Part shown: positions 45,002-53,702 of the stretch, piece after piece
Position numbering within the stretch: the stretch's first letter is position 1
How the letters are laid out: every line of letters starts with the position of its first letter
Assembly (NCBI GenBank): GCA_018817385.1
Contig: JAHIUA010000068.1
Location: 101,067 to 165,066, forward strand
Direction of reading: 5' to 3'
Length of the DNA stretch: 64,000 nucleotides
DNA from: Pseudomonadota bacterium
Lineage (GTDB): Bacteria; Desulfobacterota; Desulfobulbia; Desulfobulbales; Desulfocapsaceae
Translations under genes and position numbers: made by a program
Notes under the pieces: model-generated
Databases searched by the model: none
What the model was told of the DNA's origin: nothing
The model's input: the letters and a program-made list of their open reading frames with translations, nothing else

Positions 45002-45637
45002 TTAACATTGGTCAATGGCAATTTTCTCAAGATATGAAGGTACCTTTGCCTTGCTTGTTATGGATATTTTTCGCATCAAATCAAATGACACCTGATGAAT
45101 GCCAAAATTTCCCTTGATCTCATCAACCATTGAAATCCAGAGCCGGCCAGTCATTTCAGCATCAGCGAGTGCCCTGTGAAATGTTCCATCGGTATAGATT
45201 CCACAATAGTGGACCAACGTTCCAAGTTGATGGTTCGGTGCATTGGGATACACCCTTCGTGCCGTCAACATGGAGCAAGCCATAGTGTTCTTTCTTGATC
45301 GACCGATAACTCCAAGCTCTGAATCCAGGAATCGTCGGTCAAAAGAGGCATTATGGGCGACAAGAGGATGATCACCCATAAAGTCCGCGAACTGTTCCAT
45401 CACAACTTCACAGGGTGGAGCTGCCGCAACCATGTCGTTACTGATGCCAGTGTATGATTCGATAAAAGAACTGATTCTGAATCCCGGATTCATCAAACTC
45501 TGAAAGTGATCCGTGATCGTGTCGTTTACGATGAGTACCGCACCAATTTCAATAGCCCTGTCACCATATTGGGGGGAGAGACCGGTCGTTTCAAAATCAA
45601 GTACTATGATAGGAAAGTTATGCATAACATTGCTCAA
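45002..45637 (-). CDS. DnaQ-like 3'-5' exonuclease
   Basis: 211 residues, DEDDh exonuclease related to the epsilon/PolC proofreading domain. Exo I IIVLDFETTGLSPQYG (Asp14, Glu16), Exo II PLVAHNASFDRRFLDSELG, Exo III HRALADAEMTGRLW with His and Asp. No polymerase or helicase domain is attached. A second Met at residue 5 is an alternative start. It is a single gene flanked by repeats (MITE copy C on one side, a BIME on the other). Role in DNA repair or RNA turnover not resolved. Confidence 0.9.
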   Translation of the reverse strand: MSNVMHNFPIIVLDFETTGLSPQYGDRAIEIGAVLIVNDTITDHFQSLMNPGFRISSFIESYTGISNDMVAAAPPCEVVMEQFADFMGDHPLVAHNASFDRRFLDSELGVIGRSRKNTMACSMLTARRVYPNAPNHQLGTLVHYCGIYTDGTFHRALADAEMTGRLWISMVDEIKGNFGIHQVSFDLMRKISITSKAKVPSYLEKIAIDQC

Positions 45638-45865
45638 AAATCGGTTTGATTTCCTAGTGTTTTACAGATCATGTCTGCCTGGGTACCTGCATTCCCTTCA
45701 TCACCGCGTACTCCTCGCCCATGAGAATGTGCTCCTAACTATCTTCCGCTTCCTGTGGCCACAGCCAGTTTTTATGATGGTCTGTATTGTTTTGGGTACT
45801 GTAATGTTAACTCTACCTGGATTCAATATATCATCTTGTATCTAATTGCACGTCCGGTGATCCCA

Positions 45866-45982
45866 TGCAGGCCCGTAGGGGTAAATCCCCTGTGGTTGCC
45901 CTCTTGGATGCTGCCGTTGTGTATTGCATTGGTAATGATTCGCCCTTGTCTGCGGAACCCACAAGGAGTACCCTTACGAATT
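45866..45982. repeat. BIME-like pair of REP sequences (3)
   Basis: Plus REP 45871-45905 (GCCCGTAGGGGTAAATCCCC, then TGTGGTTGCCC) and inverted REP 45952-45980, which in reverse complement reads CGTAAGGGTACTCCTTGTGG. It occupies the 442-bp gene-free gap between the exonuclease and the PEP carboxykinase. Confidence 0.7.
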
Positions 45983-46079
45983 CATTCGCTATTGCCTTGG
46001 TCATTGCCACTCCTCTCAAGATGTGCGGACAGCACTTTCGTTATCATTTGAAATTGATTTTGCAATGCTTTCAAACCAG

Positions 46080-48074
46080 TTATTCGGGAATATTCGCGGT
46101 CACATACTCAATAATCTGATCAGGGCTGACAACAGGACCAATAATCGATTTAAGGGCCGTGAGATCCCTTCTCCAGGTGTCCAGGACGTGAAAAAAATCG
46201 TCGGGCATCCCTTTTTCTTTAGCAAATTCATTGATCGACATATTGATTCGGTTGAGAAGATTATCAATATAGAGTGAAAACTGCATGTTGTAGGTGCTTT
46301 TAGAATATTCTTTTCCAAGTATTTCAGAGAATAAGCGCTTCAGGTCGCGGTATTTAGGAACATGGCCGATGGGGGTCCATATCGTTTCCACTTTCCGCTG
46401 ATGCATCAGGGCCATGATGCGCATCCAGACTTTGGTGTCTCGCTTTTCGCCAAGTAATCCGTCCTCTTCTCCAGGGACGAGACTTCTCCTGGCGCTTTTG
46501 TGGAGCCAGTAGTTGACCTGAAAACCACTGGGAAGGTTACCTTCGCTAATGTCTGGATTCTCACCGAAGGCTTCATAGTGTTTGATGTACTGACCCAATG
46601 GTCCCGGGAAAAAGGCCTCATTGGCAAAGGGAGAGCGTTTTTCGCTGCCGTCTGCTCCGATCTCGGTAGCAGTTGTGGCTGATCGGATAATGGCTCCATG
46701 GACTATGGTATTCATCCAGTCATGGGCCTTAATAACCGTTGGCATGGTGGTGTAATCACGTCCGCCAAAGAGCAGAGCACTGATCTTCACCCCTTTCGGA
46801 TTGTCTGATTCTGGATCAAAATTCCTCAGTCTATCCAGTTTGACAGTAAAACGAGCGTTCTTATGGGAGGCTGGCTTGCCATATTCTTTCGACCAGTTCC
46901 CCTCGAAATTCTGTCCATTGGGAGGAAGTGGCTCACCCATACCAACCCAGAAGGGCTGCTTTTCATGAATCAGAACGTTAGAAAAAACAACCTCGTTTCC
47001 CGCGCCTCGCAGGATTTCCATAATCTCAGGATCATCCTCTTTATTGACCCCTTCAATAATGCCAAACATTCCTTTTTCCGGATTTACAGCGCGAACCTCT
47101 CCGCTATCGGCATCGACAAAGATTTTTGCCAGATCATCACCAATCAGATGGCTGCCAGTCATTGCGGTACCGGTTTTCCCACAACCGCTGGGATATGCCC
47201 CGGCAAAGTAGATGATCTCATCTTTGATTTGAAAACCAGTAATAAACATATGCTCATCAAGCCGCTTGCCAAAATAATTCCGCAGGTTATTCATATTGGC
47301 AAAACGATGATTGATCTTTTTCGGCGCCACAGAATTTCCGGCATACTGGGCATTCATACTGTAGGATCTGAAGCGCTCGACATCCATGTAAATCCTTCGA
47401 TTATGGAGGTTTGCCGAAACTCTTTCCGGGGTAAGCTCGCCGCTGCTGTGAAAATTGACAAAAAGATAGCCTTTCTCATCGACATCTTTAGAAAATTCGA
47501 CATGGTTCATCATCCGATATAAAATATACTCACTATGGGTTACATAAAATGAGTCGGTCAGCTGGAGGGTTGGATCCGCCACCGGGCTACCCACCGGCCC
47601 CCGAGAGATGAATGAAACGATCATCTCCCTTGTGCTCATGATATTGTCCATGATATTTCTGACTTCAACAACCCCACTACGGTGCAGTTCCTTCTTCTGA
47701 AGAGAGCTGATCTCTGTAGTGTCATAAGCGAGATACTTGGTATTGGCCGTATCCCGGCCCTGATCATTAGGGCCATCGAAGTGATAGGTATGTCCAGTGG
47801 TCGTCAGCAGGCCCTCTTCCCCTCGTTTTATAGCCTGCTCCCTGATGTACTGAATATCCTCTTCCGATCCGCTGTTAATAAAAATAGAGGCAGGATTCAT
47901 CCGGGTTGAACCGTTATAAATCGGCTCCATAACCTCGGGGCTTAACTGACAGAATTTTTGCTGATTAGAACTGTTCATCAGGCCTGTCAGGTAGGTTCGC
48001 ATCATTTCTTGTCGAAGCAGGATGTCAGCAGAACAGATTGAAGATGTAATACTTTTGTAAGTTTTTGGGGCCAT
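46080..48074 (-). CDS. GTP-type phosphoenolpyruvate carboxykinase family protein
   Basis: 664 residues from ATG 48074 (MAPKTYKSITSS; CTGGAGATAG upstream), preferred over 48128. The PckG core is clear in the second half: the kinase loop YPSGCGKTGTAMTGSHLIGD, DADSGEVRAVNPEKGMFGII, VVFSNVLIHE, NARFTVKLDRL, and the GTP/metal region ISALLFGGRDYTTMPTVIKA with GAIIRSATTATE. The loop has GKTGTA where classical PckG has GKTNLA. It is longer than ordinary PckG, so I take it as a divergent subgroup (possibly that labelled DUF4914). Expected reaction: oxaloacetate + GTP to PEP + CO2. Monocistronic. Confidence 0.82.
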   Translation of the reverse strand: MAPKTYKSITSSICSADILLRQEMMRTYLTGLMNSSNQQKFCQLSPEVMEPIYNGSTRMNPASIFINSGSEEDIQYIREQAIKRGEEGLLTTTGHTYHFDGPNDQGRDTANTKYLAYDTTEISSLQKKELHRSGVVEVRNIMDNIMSTREMIVSFISRGPVGSPVADPTLQLTDSFYVTHSEYILYRMMNHVEFSKDVDEKGYLFVNFHSSGELTPERVSANLHNRRIYMDVERFRSYSMNAQYAGNSVAPKKINHRFANMNNLRNYFGKRLDEHMFITGFQIKDEIIYFAGAYPSGCGKTGTAMTGSHLIGDDLAKIFVDADSGEVRAVNPEKGMFGIIEGVNKEDDPEIMEILRGAGNEVVFSNVLIHEKQPFWVGMGEPLPPNGQNFEGNWSKEYGKPASHKNARFTVKLDRLRNFDPESDNPKGVKISALLFGGRDYTTMPTVIKAHDWMNTIVHGAIIRSATTATEIGADGSEKRSPFANEAFFPGPLGQYIKHYEAFGENPDISEGNLPSGFQVNYWLHKSARRSLVPGEEDGLLGEKRDTKVWMRIMALMHQRKVETIWTPIGHVPKYRDLKRLFSEILGKEYSKSTYNMQFSLYIDNLLNRINMSINEFAKEKGMPDDFFHVLDTWRRDLTALKSIIGPVVSPDQIIEYVTANIPE

Positions 48075-48253
48075 AGTAACTATCTCCAGATTGATGGATG
48101 GAGGGTGATGGCAGGCATCGCTCTCCATTAGAACTCAGTGAAAAATACCTTTTTTGGCTCTCTGCTTTAATTGATCGACAATGGGACAATCAGAAAGCAT
48201 AGGAAAAACAGACTGGTTAAAGACAGCCATCTTCCATGGCATTTTTTGAAACC

Positions 48254-48419
48254 TCAGTGTTCTTGACGCGCCTGACTGCATCTGTTTTTCAGGCGGACAT
48301 TAATACCATAGGGATGGTTGGTGATTTTGTCAGGATATCTCTTTGCTGATCCTTCCTCTGAATCTTGCGGATCGCTGATCCTGTTTGAGAAGGATAACAA
48401 CTCAAAGGCCGGTGTTCAT
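48254..48419 (-). pseudogene. decayed ywbE paralogue
   Basis: On the minus strand this stretch aligns along its length with ywbE at 39828-40022. Matching pieces are KQDQRSARFRGRISKEI (compare KQDQRSGNLTEGIVKDI) and HPYGINVRL (compare HPHGIKVRL). The pieces are in different frames because of a 2-base insertion, and CGG has become TGA near the N-terminus (GL-stop-VVI against GLRVFI). Shared nucleotide blocks include AGGCGGAC, GATACCAT/AATACCAT and TTTGTCAGGATATCT. No other gene is seen between 48129 and 48502. Confidence 0.8.
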
Positions 48420-48502
48420 AGTGCACCTATTTGTACCACTCACAATTGTCTTTTCCTTATCTGCAATCTCTTAAGAAGAGATGTTTTTCAAAAAAACAAA
48501 CA

Positions 48503-50818
48503 CTATGCGGGCAATACCTGTTTAACTGCCAGGGCGAGTTGCTTGAAGGTGTAAGGCTTTTTTACGTATGTGGAAATGCCAAGCCCCCGGACCTTTTTCA
48601 TCTCATCGTTTACCGAAAATCCACTGGCAACAATGGCCTTCTGGCCGGGATGCATAGTCAGTATCTGCTCATACGTCTCTCCTCCACTCATGCCAGGTTC
48701 CATCACCATGTCAAGCACCAGCAAATCCACCGTTTTTCCGATCAGATATTGAACAGCACCCTCTCCGGAAGATACTGACTCCACGTTATAGCCTAGAAGC
48801 GTTAGCATCTGGGTGGCAATGTCCCGCTGTTGAAATTCATCATCTATAATGAGAATTTTTTCACCCTTTCCCGCCAGTTCAGCAATGTTTAATGCTTGTT
48901 CTTCAATAACCAATGCTTCTTTGGTGGCAGGAAAGTACATTGAAAAGATAGTTCCTTCGTCACTGCTTTCAACTTGAATACTGCCATCGTGATCATGAAC
49001 CGTATTCCAGACCACGGCAAGGCCAAGACCGGTACCACTTTTGCCCATTATTTTTTTGGTATAAAACGGTTCAAAAATACGGCGAAGATCTTCTTGGAAT
49101 ATGCCCGGTCCCGTATCCCTTATGCAAATAACGTTGTACTCTCCGGATTGCAGTTCCTGTTTATTTTCCAGCAAATGGTCAACATACTTATTCCTTGTGG
49201 AAATCGTAATCTTGCCTGCACCGTTGATCGCCTCCACCGCATTGGTGACCAGATTCATGATACATTTCTTGAAATGAACTGGTGAGCAGGCCATATTAAC
49301 CAGTTCCGGATCAAAGTCTATTTCGCATTCCACTTTGCTGTGAATCGCAAAAAGTTTCCTGCATTCCGGTGAAAGTAAATATTCTTCAATCAAGGTATTG
49401 GCATTGACCGTTTCCCGGCGGGCTGCCACTCCTCGGGCAACAGTCAGTAAGTCGGCAACCACATCCGCCGCTCTCTTGCCGGAGTCCTGAATGTTTTCCA
49501 GTGGTCTTCGGAGTTCGCTCTCTTTCGGCAGTTGCATGAGCAGCAATTCCGGATATCCTACAATTCCGGAAAGAATATTATTTAAATCATGGGCGATACC
49601 GCTTGCCATCAAACCAATGGCTTCCATCTTCTGGGCCTGAGCAAGCTTGATAAGATACTCCTTTTTCTCTGCTTCACGTATCTGTAAACTGTCGGCCATA
49701 CTGTTAAAAGCTATTGCCAGTCTACTCAACGGATCGCCCTCTGGCTCAGGATTCAGGCGAACATCAAGGTCACCGCAAGCAATGGTTTCAGCGCCATGCA
49801 AGAGGTGATGTATGCGCTTTGACAGTGTCCGACTGAGAACCACCGACGTACCCAGTACAGCAAGGACTCCGCTAACGGTCACAAACAAAAAAAGCTTCTC
49901 CAAAAACTTGCTTGAGGTAATAATCTTCTGCTGGGTGGTGTTGATAGAATCAAGAAGAGATCCTCGCAGACTTTCAATACCTTGTTGAGTCGTTTCCCGG
50001 GCCGACATAACCTGGGCGAAAACATCATCAAGATTTGAGCCGGATACCCCGAGCTGTTCCTCGTCGTAATAAAGAATAATTGCTGACTGATACCGTCGAA
50101 ATGACGAGGAGAGGTCTTGCATTTGTTTGCTGTCTTCCAACGAAAAAGTCGAGATCTGCGGCAACGATGAACGCTCCAATTGCTGCAGATTGGAAAGGCA
50201 TTGGCTCAGCGGATTCAGGAGCTGTTCTAAAGAAATAATATCCTGGGCGTAATAGCGGCCGAGATCAGTCTCGGCTATGCTTAACAGATTTGAAAATGCC
50301 TCCAACGCATGCTCTCTGTTTTCTGAAATTTGCTGAGCACTCCCCTCTTGTATCCATTGCCTCAGGTAATTCCTCAAGCTCCCGACAATCTGGCGAATTT
50401 CTGCCCAGGATTTTTCACGGCGGACTCCTGAAGAGAGGTCGTTAATTTCGGTTGCCGATGACTGTTTGACCAGGCTCTGTATTTTTTCTACCATACGGCC
50501 AGTCTCATCTGCATGAATTTCACCGTAGGAACCGCTTTCTTCGATCCGTTGAACGACAAGTTTCAACTGCTCTACCGAGCGTATTGCTTCCTCGAATGAA
50601 ATCCAATCAACGTTGGCATAGCGTTCGAACAGGAGGTTCGTGCTGTTGAGCAGTTCCTGGCTCTGGAGAAGATTTTTTAAAGTCGGGACATGTTCATCGA
50701 GAATGGTTTTCAGACCCAGGTTGGATTTCCGTGTCTGATATAATGCAGTAAAAGAAACCAACATCAGGATGGCGAGAATCAATCCAAGACAAAGATTGAT
50801 AATAGAGCTGAGACGCAT
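48503..50818 (-). CDS. membrane hybrid histidine kinase with HAMP domain and C-terminal receiver
   Basis: 771 residues. Helix 1 (about 5-25) and helix 2 (about 313-332, FLFVTVSGVLAVLGTSVVL) bracket a ~285-residue helical periplasmic sensor. HAMP follows (GAETIACGDLDVRLNPEPEGDP). HisKA has MEAIGLMASGIAHDLNNILS, the ATPase has NLVTNAVEAI, DTGPGI and GTGLGLAVV, and the receiver has ILIIDDEFQQ and LLVLDMVMEPG. Kinase and receiver are close paralogues of those at 14003-15985, while the sensors differ. It begins 20 bases after the heme-domain gene at 50839-51705, so the two are probably one operon. Confidence 0.92.
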   Translation of the reverse strand: MRLSSIINLCLGLILAILMLVSFTALYQTRKSNLGLKTILDEHVPTLKNLLQSQELLNSTNLLFERYANVDWISFEEAIRSVEQLKLVVQRIEESGSYGEIHADETGRMVEKIQSLVKQSSATEINDLSSGVRREKSWAEIRQIVGSLRNYLRQWIQEGSAQQISENREHALEAFSNLLSIAETDLGRYYAQDIISLEQLLNPLSQCLSNLQQLERSSLPQISTFSLEDSKQMQDLSSSFRRYQSAIILYYDEEQLGVSGSNLDDVFAQVMSARETTQQGIESLRGSLLDSINTTQQKIITSSKFLEKLFLFVTVSGVLAVLGTSVVLSRTLSKRIHHLLHGAETIACGDLDVRLNPEPEGDPLSRLAIAFNSMADSLQIREAEKKEYLIKLAQAQKMEAIGLMASGIAHDLNNILSGIVGYPELLLMQLPKESELRRPLENIQDSGKRAADVVADLLTVARGVAARRETVNANTLIEEYLLSPECRKLFAIHSKVECEIDFDPELVNMACSPVHFKKCIMNLVTNAVEAINGAGKITISTRNKYVDHLLENKQELQSGEYNVICIRDTGPGIFQEDLRRIFEPFYTKKIMGKSGTGLGLAVVWNTVHDHDGSIQVESSDEGTIFSMYFPATKEALVIEEQALNIAELAGKGEKILIIDDEFQQRDIATQMLTLLGYNVESVSSGEGAVQYLIGKTVDLLVLDMVMEPGMSGGETYEQILTMHPGQKAIVASGFSVNDEMKKVRGLGISTYVKKPYTFKQLALAVKQVLPA

Positions 50819-50838
50819 ACGGGTAAGCTCTTGGTATG

Positions 50839-51705
50839 TTAACGGAATGTCATAGTGAGAATCTCACCGACATCGCCTGACTCATAATAAGGCTGTTCCA
50901 GCCTAAAATTTGGTGCAGTTCCCGAAATTTCATAACGGGACACACCGAAATCATAAGTTAATGCGGGATCGAACTGTATATCATCGACATTACCGGTTAT
51001 CATTTTTCTTTGAAACTCAATGGTCCAGTACCCATCTGACCAATGACCTTTTGCACGGATATCGGCCCTGCTGCCAGTGGGCTGTTGATATGTATAGCGA
51101 ACCATTGTGTCACCAACAAACTTTTCATAGGCAATACTTTTATAAGTGGAGGTGCCGGAATCACTCGGTCGGGAGAGAAACATTCTTTTCCCGGAAGGGA
51201 GAGTGATTTGTTGGGCATGCTCTATTTCATGAATACTGTAGATATGCAGTTTATCGTCAGCATACCCCATGGCATCGGTGCGCATGGCCTTCCAGTACCA
51301 GATATCTGCCCTGTACGGCTTATGTGATTGTAAACTCATATCCACTGGAACAGGCTCCATGCTCCATTTCAAAATAAAGCTATCCTCTCTTTTGGTACCA
51401 GTCCGATACAATTCCAGGTCGCTATTCCAGACCAGGGTTTTGTGTTCACGGTTTTCTGTAGCATCTGGGAATCGCGCTTTCACATACACATTCACATCTG
51501 TGTAGACGGCCTGCAATTCGATGGGAATGTCAGCAATAGGATCTGTGGTTGTCACCCTTACAGCTGATTGCCAAGCGGCATCATTCCCCATACCGTCAAT
51601 AACTGGAGGCGAATCGGTTCTGAGGGCTACAAGCTGTTGTCCCCCCAGCACCGGTAAGGGAATAAACAACCATGCCAACACAATGAACATTCTGATTTTT
51701 TTCAT
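50839..51705 (-). CDS. periplasmic ethylbenzene-dehydrogenase-like heme-binding protein
   Basis: 288 residues with a signal peptide (MKKIRMFIVLAWLFIPLPVLGG). The domain resembles the gamma subunit of ethylbenzene dehydrogenase and other DMSO-reductase-type enzymes: PPVIDGMGNDAAWQSAV, IELQAVYTDVNVYVKARFPD, EDSFILKWSM, the DIWYWKAMRTDAMGYADD signature, and GYWTIEFQRKM. In the family Met and Lys side chains ligate heme b; candidates exist (KWSM, YWKAM) but are not proven. No catalytic molybdenum subunit is nearby. It precedes the hybrid kinase, so a redox- or ligand-sensing role feeding that kinase is suggested. Confidence 0.8.
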   Translation of the reverse strand: MKKIRMFIVLAWLFIPLPVLGGQQLVALRTDSPPVIDGMGNDAAWQSAVRVTTTDPIADIPIELQAVYTDVNVYVKARFPDATENREHKTLVWNSDLELYRTGTKREDSFILKWSMEPVPVDMSLQSHKPYRADIWYWKAMRTDAMGYADDKLHIYSIHEIEHAQQITLPSGKRMFLSRPSDSGTSTYKSIAYEKFVGDTMVRYTYQQPTGSRADIRAKGHWSDGYWTIEFQRKMITGNVDDIQFDPALTYDFGVSRYEISGTAPNFRLEQPYYESGDVGEILTMTFR

Positions 51706-52024
51706 ACAGAAGAGACCTCACCTGAATCCACTTATTAGCCAAGGAAAATGATAAATATTGTCATCAAACTATACGGTATGCATCACAACGGAGTCAAGGG
51801 TTGAAAAAACATTCAGCGCTGGAGGGAACTACACCCAAAAACAGACTATCGACAACAACTCATCAACGAGAGCTGCAGGCTCTATTGAAAGAAGCCCGCC
51901 TCAGCAGCGAACATCCCCTCTCCCCCAGCCAAGCCAGTCGTAGAGGACAACACAGTCCGGTTCGTCGAAAAGACAACGATGTGCCCCTGCAACAGAAACA
52001 ATAAATGGTATCGAGAGACCGCCG
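51706..52024. other. 319-bp region without a supported gene
   Basis: A TTG-initiated frame at 51801-52004 (MKKHSALEGTTPKNRL...) has GGAGTCAAGGG upstream but low-complexity polar sequence and no family; not called. Confidence 0.35.
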
Positions 52025-52678
52025 CTACCAGCGTTGGTGTGAACGTCGATGTGGACGTTGCCAATAGTTTGGCCGGTTGTATGGGCGTTGCCAGGAAGAT
52101 GGGTAGTAACGATAGTTATGGGGCCTCCAGTGCGTGCGTGGATACCACATGGGGCCGCTGGGGTGATATTGGCCATGACGGCGGCCGCCATCATGAAACA
52201 GGTAGCCTAAGCTGAAGCTGAATTGAAACGGGTATGGATTGTAATACATATTGGGAGGGCTATAGTAGCGTTCCGGAGGCTGGTAGACCTGTACGGGTTG
52301 CCTTGTCACGGTAGCCACCCTGGCAGGTGGTCCGTCGTTTACCGTATACCAGGTACCATTGGTTTGGCGGCAAGCGGTACCATAGCCCTGCTGCTGCTCG
52401 CCATCGATGGTGATAGTGGTGATGAATTCCCTGCAGGGTTCTCCCAGGTTATTTACAAAGGTCAGTACCGGCACTACCGTACCGGTGTGAGAAGTATCGG
52501 GGTTCACCCAGTCCGCAGCCTGGTTCGTTTTGTTATATTCCAGGGAGTACTGCAGGGTGTCGCTCATCGCCTGCTCTTCCAATTCCACCAAGGGAGGCTG
52601 CGACTGTCCTACTCCCACACCAGAGCCCAAAAACATGGTAGTGATCAGTAGTGTATTTGTAATGGTTGGGCGATTCAT
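52025..52678 (-). CDS. secreted 17-kDa surface antigen-like protein with Tyr/Pro-rich tail
   Basis: 217 residues from ATG 52678 (AAGGAG 7 bases upstream); the open frame extends to 52774 but the signal peptide (TNTLLITTMFLGSGVGVGQS) begins at the later start. Residues about 35-110 match the 17-kDa antigen/RT0821-Lpp0805 domain: DTLQYSLEYNKTNQAADW, NPDTSHTGTVVPVLTF, PCREFITTITIDG, QQGYGTACRQTNGTW. The last ~100 residues are rich in Tyr, Pro, Arg and His (PPERYYSPPNMYYNPYPFQF). No lipobox Cys, so a periplasmic or outer-membrane-associated role is inferred. Single gene. Confidence 0.8.
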   Translation of the reverse strand: MNRPTITNTLLITTMFLGSGVGVGQSQPPLVELEEQAMSDTLQYSLEYNKTNQAADWVNPDTSHTGTVVPVLTFVNNLGEPCREFITTITIDGEQQQGYGTACRQTNGTWYTVNDGPPARVATVTRQPVQVYQPPERYYSPPNMYYNPYPFQFSFSLGYLFHDGGRRHGQYHPSGPMWYPRTHWRPHNYRYYPSSWQRPYNRPNYWQRPHRRSHQRW

Positions 52679-52940
52679 GACCAGTCTCCTTGCCAACGTT
52701 GAGGGGAGCTGCACATCAGCGCGATACTGAATGCCTGGCAATTGCTTGTCTTGGCCCCCCTCTACTACAAGCACCTATCCAAACACCTCCCAGTATCCTT
52801 TTGTCACATTATAGGCAGTTCACATGCCGCAAGCAAATTTTTTCTAAGGTCTCAAATTGAGAACAGTACCACTGGTCAGCAGTGTTTAATATCCATTCAG
52901 TCAGGAGACTTCGACGCATACTTGTTCTATTCGAGAAAAC
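52679..52940. other. intergenic region with no identified feature
   Basis: Upstream of the antigen-like gene; includes its likely promoter but no strong boxes were seen. Confidence 0.3.
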
Positions 52941-52984
52941 CTGAATGGACGAATATGGAGTGCTGCTGAAGAGTTACCTCTTAT
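52941..52984. repeat. second copy of the 45-bp repeat at 39783
   Basis: CTGAATGGACGAATATGGAG then TGCTGCTGAAGAGTTACC; see 39783. It overlaps the stop codon of the zinc-ribbon gene on the minus strand. Confidence 0.6.
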
Positions 52985-53208
52985 TTAGGGAAAAGATAGC
53001 GGCCAATGCGGCTCACTATTTTAGCAGGCATCTCAAAGACCGTCAGAAACACATTTTGTTTTCCTGCTCTTCTGGTACCACCAAGCTTAAAGTCAGAATG
53101 AAACTTTTTTCCACATGAAGGACAAGCCATGAGCACTCCTCCGACATTCTTGGGAAATCGTAACTGTTGACCACATTCTGGACACTTCTTTTCAAGATAA
53201 TCAGACAT
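52981..53208 (-). CDS. small zinc-ribbon protein
   Basis: 75 residues. Two CPxCG knuckles, KKCPECGQQLRFPKNVGG and LMACPSCGKKFHSDF, should bind one zinc, as in MJ0042/zinc-ribbon domains. The C-terminal ~30 residues (QNVFLTVFEMPAKIVSRIGR) form an amphipathic helix. Start ATG 53208 lacks a strong ribosome site. Function unknown. Confidence 0.7.
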   Translation of the reverse strand: MSDYLEKKCPECGQQLRFPKNVGGVLMACPSCGKKFHSDFKLGGTRRAGKQNVFLTVFEMPAKIVSRIGRYLFPK

Positions 53209-53702
53209 AGGTTAGGGTTCCCCCGGACAGATTCAAGAGAACAACTGAAATGAAAGGTCTTACTATACCTCATCCCAGTCGGGAACGACATTGTTAAAAG
53301 CAGGAAGAGGCAATCCCATAAAAGATCATTTTCCAACCCGACATTGGCAGCTTGAACAAAGGGAACACTTTGTTCAGCAGAGTTATTCGAGACTCCAGAG
53401 GCACGCTATAATCATCTCCGCCATCGTCATCTCATTCCTTACAATCCGGTTTTACTTCTCCACAGGGAGCAGAAACGGCATCTCCAGCAGAGATTTCTTT
53501 CTCCCCAGGTGACAATACACATGCGTTTGCAGATAGTTGAAACATTCGAGTTATACTTTCGGAGACCGTATGGCAAGATCTTCGATACGCTCAATAAAGC
53601 TCTTGTTTCCAGCAGCAGCAAGTCATTGGTGCTGCTGGTCCTGGCGTGTTGCAGTACTTTCTAATATTTTTTTTAGAGACAAAAAAAAGCAGCAGTAGTG
53701 TG
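53209..53702. other. 494-bp intergenic region
   Basis: Contains a 9-bp inverted repeat CCAGCAGCA (53609) / TGCTGCTGG (53630), then A+T-rich runs just beyond the SEC-C gene stop that could help terminate its minus-strand transcript. A plus-strand frame at 53291-53512 is not protein-like. Confidence 0.35.

Noticed and set aside
51801..52004. TTG-initiated 67-codon frame
   Set aside because: Low-complexity polar sequence, rare start codon, no family and overlap with the tail of the antigen-like gene region.
53609..53638. 9-bp inverted repeat CCAGCAGCA/TGCTGCTGG
   Set aside because: No T-tract directly follows and the repeat is built from trinucleotide runs, so it may be chance.
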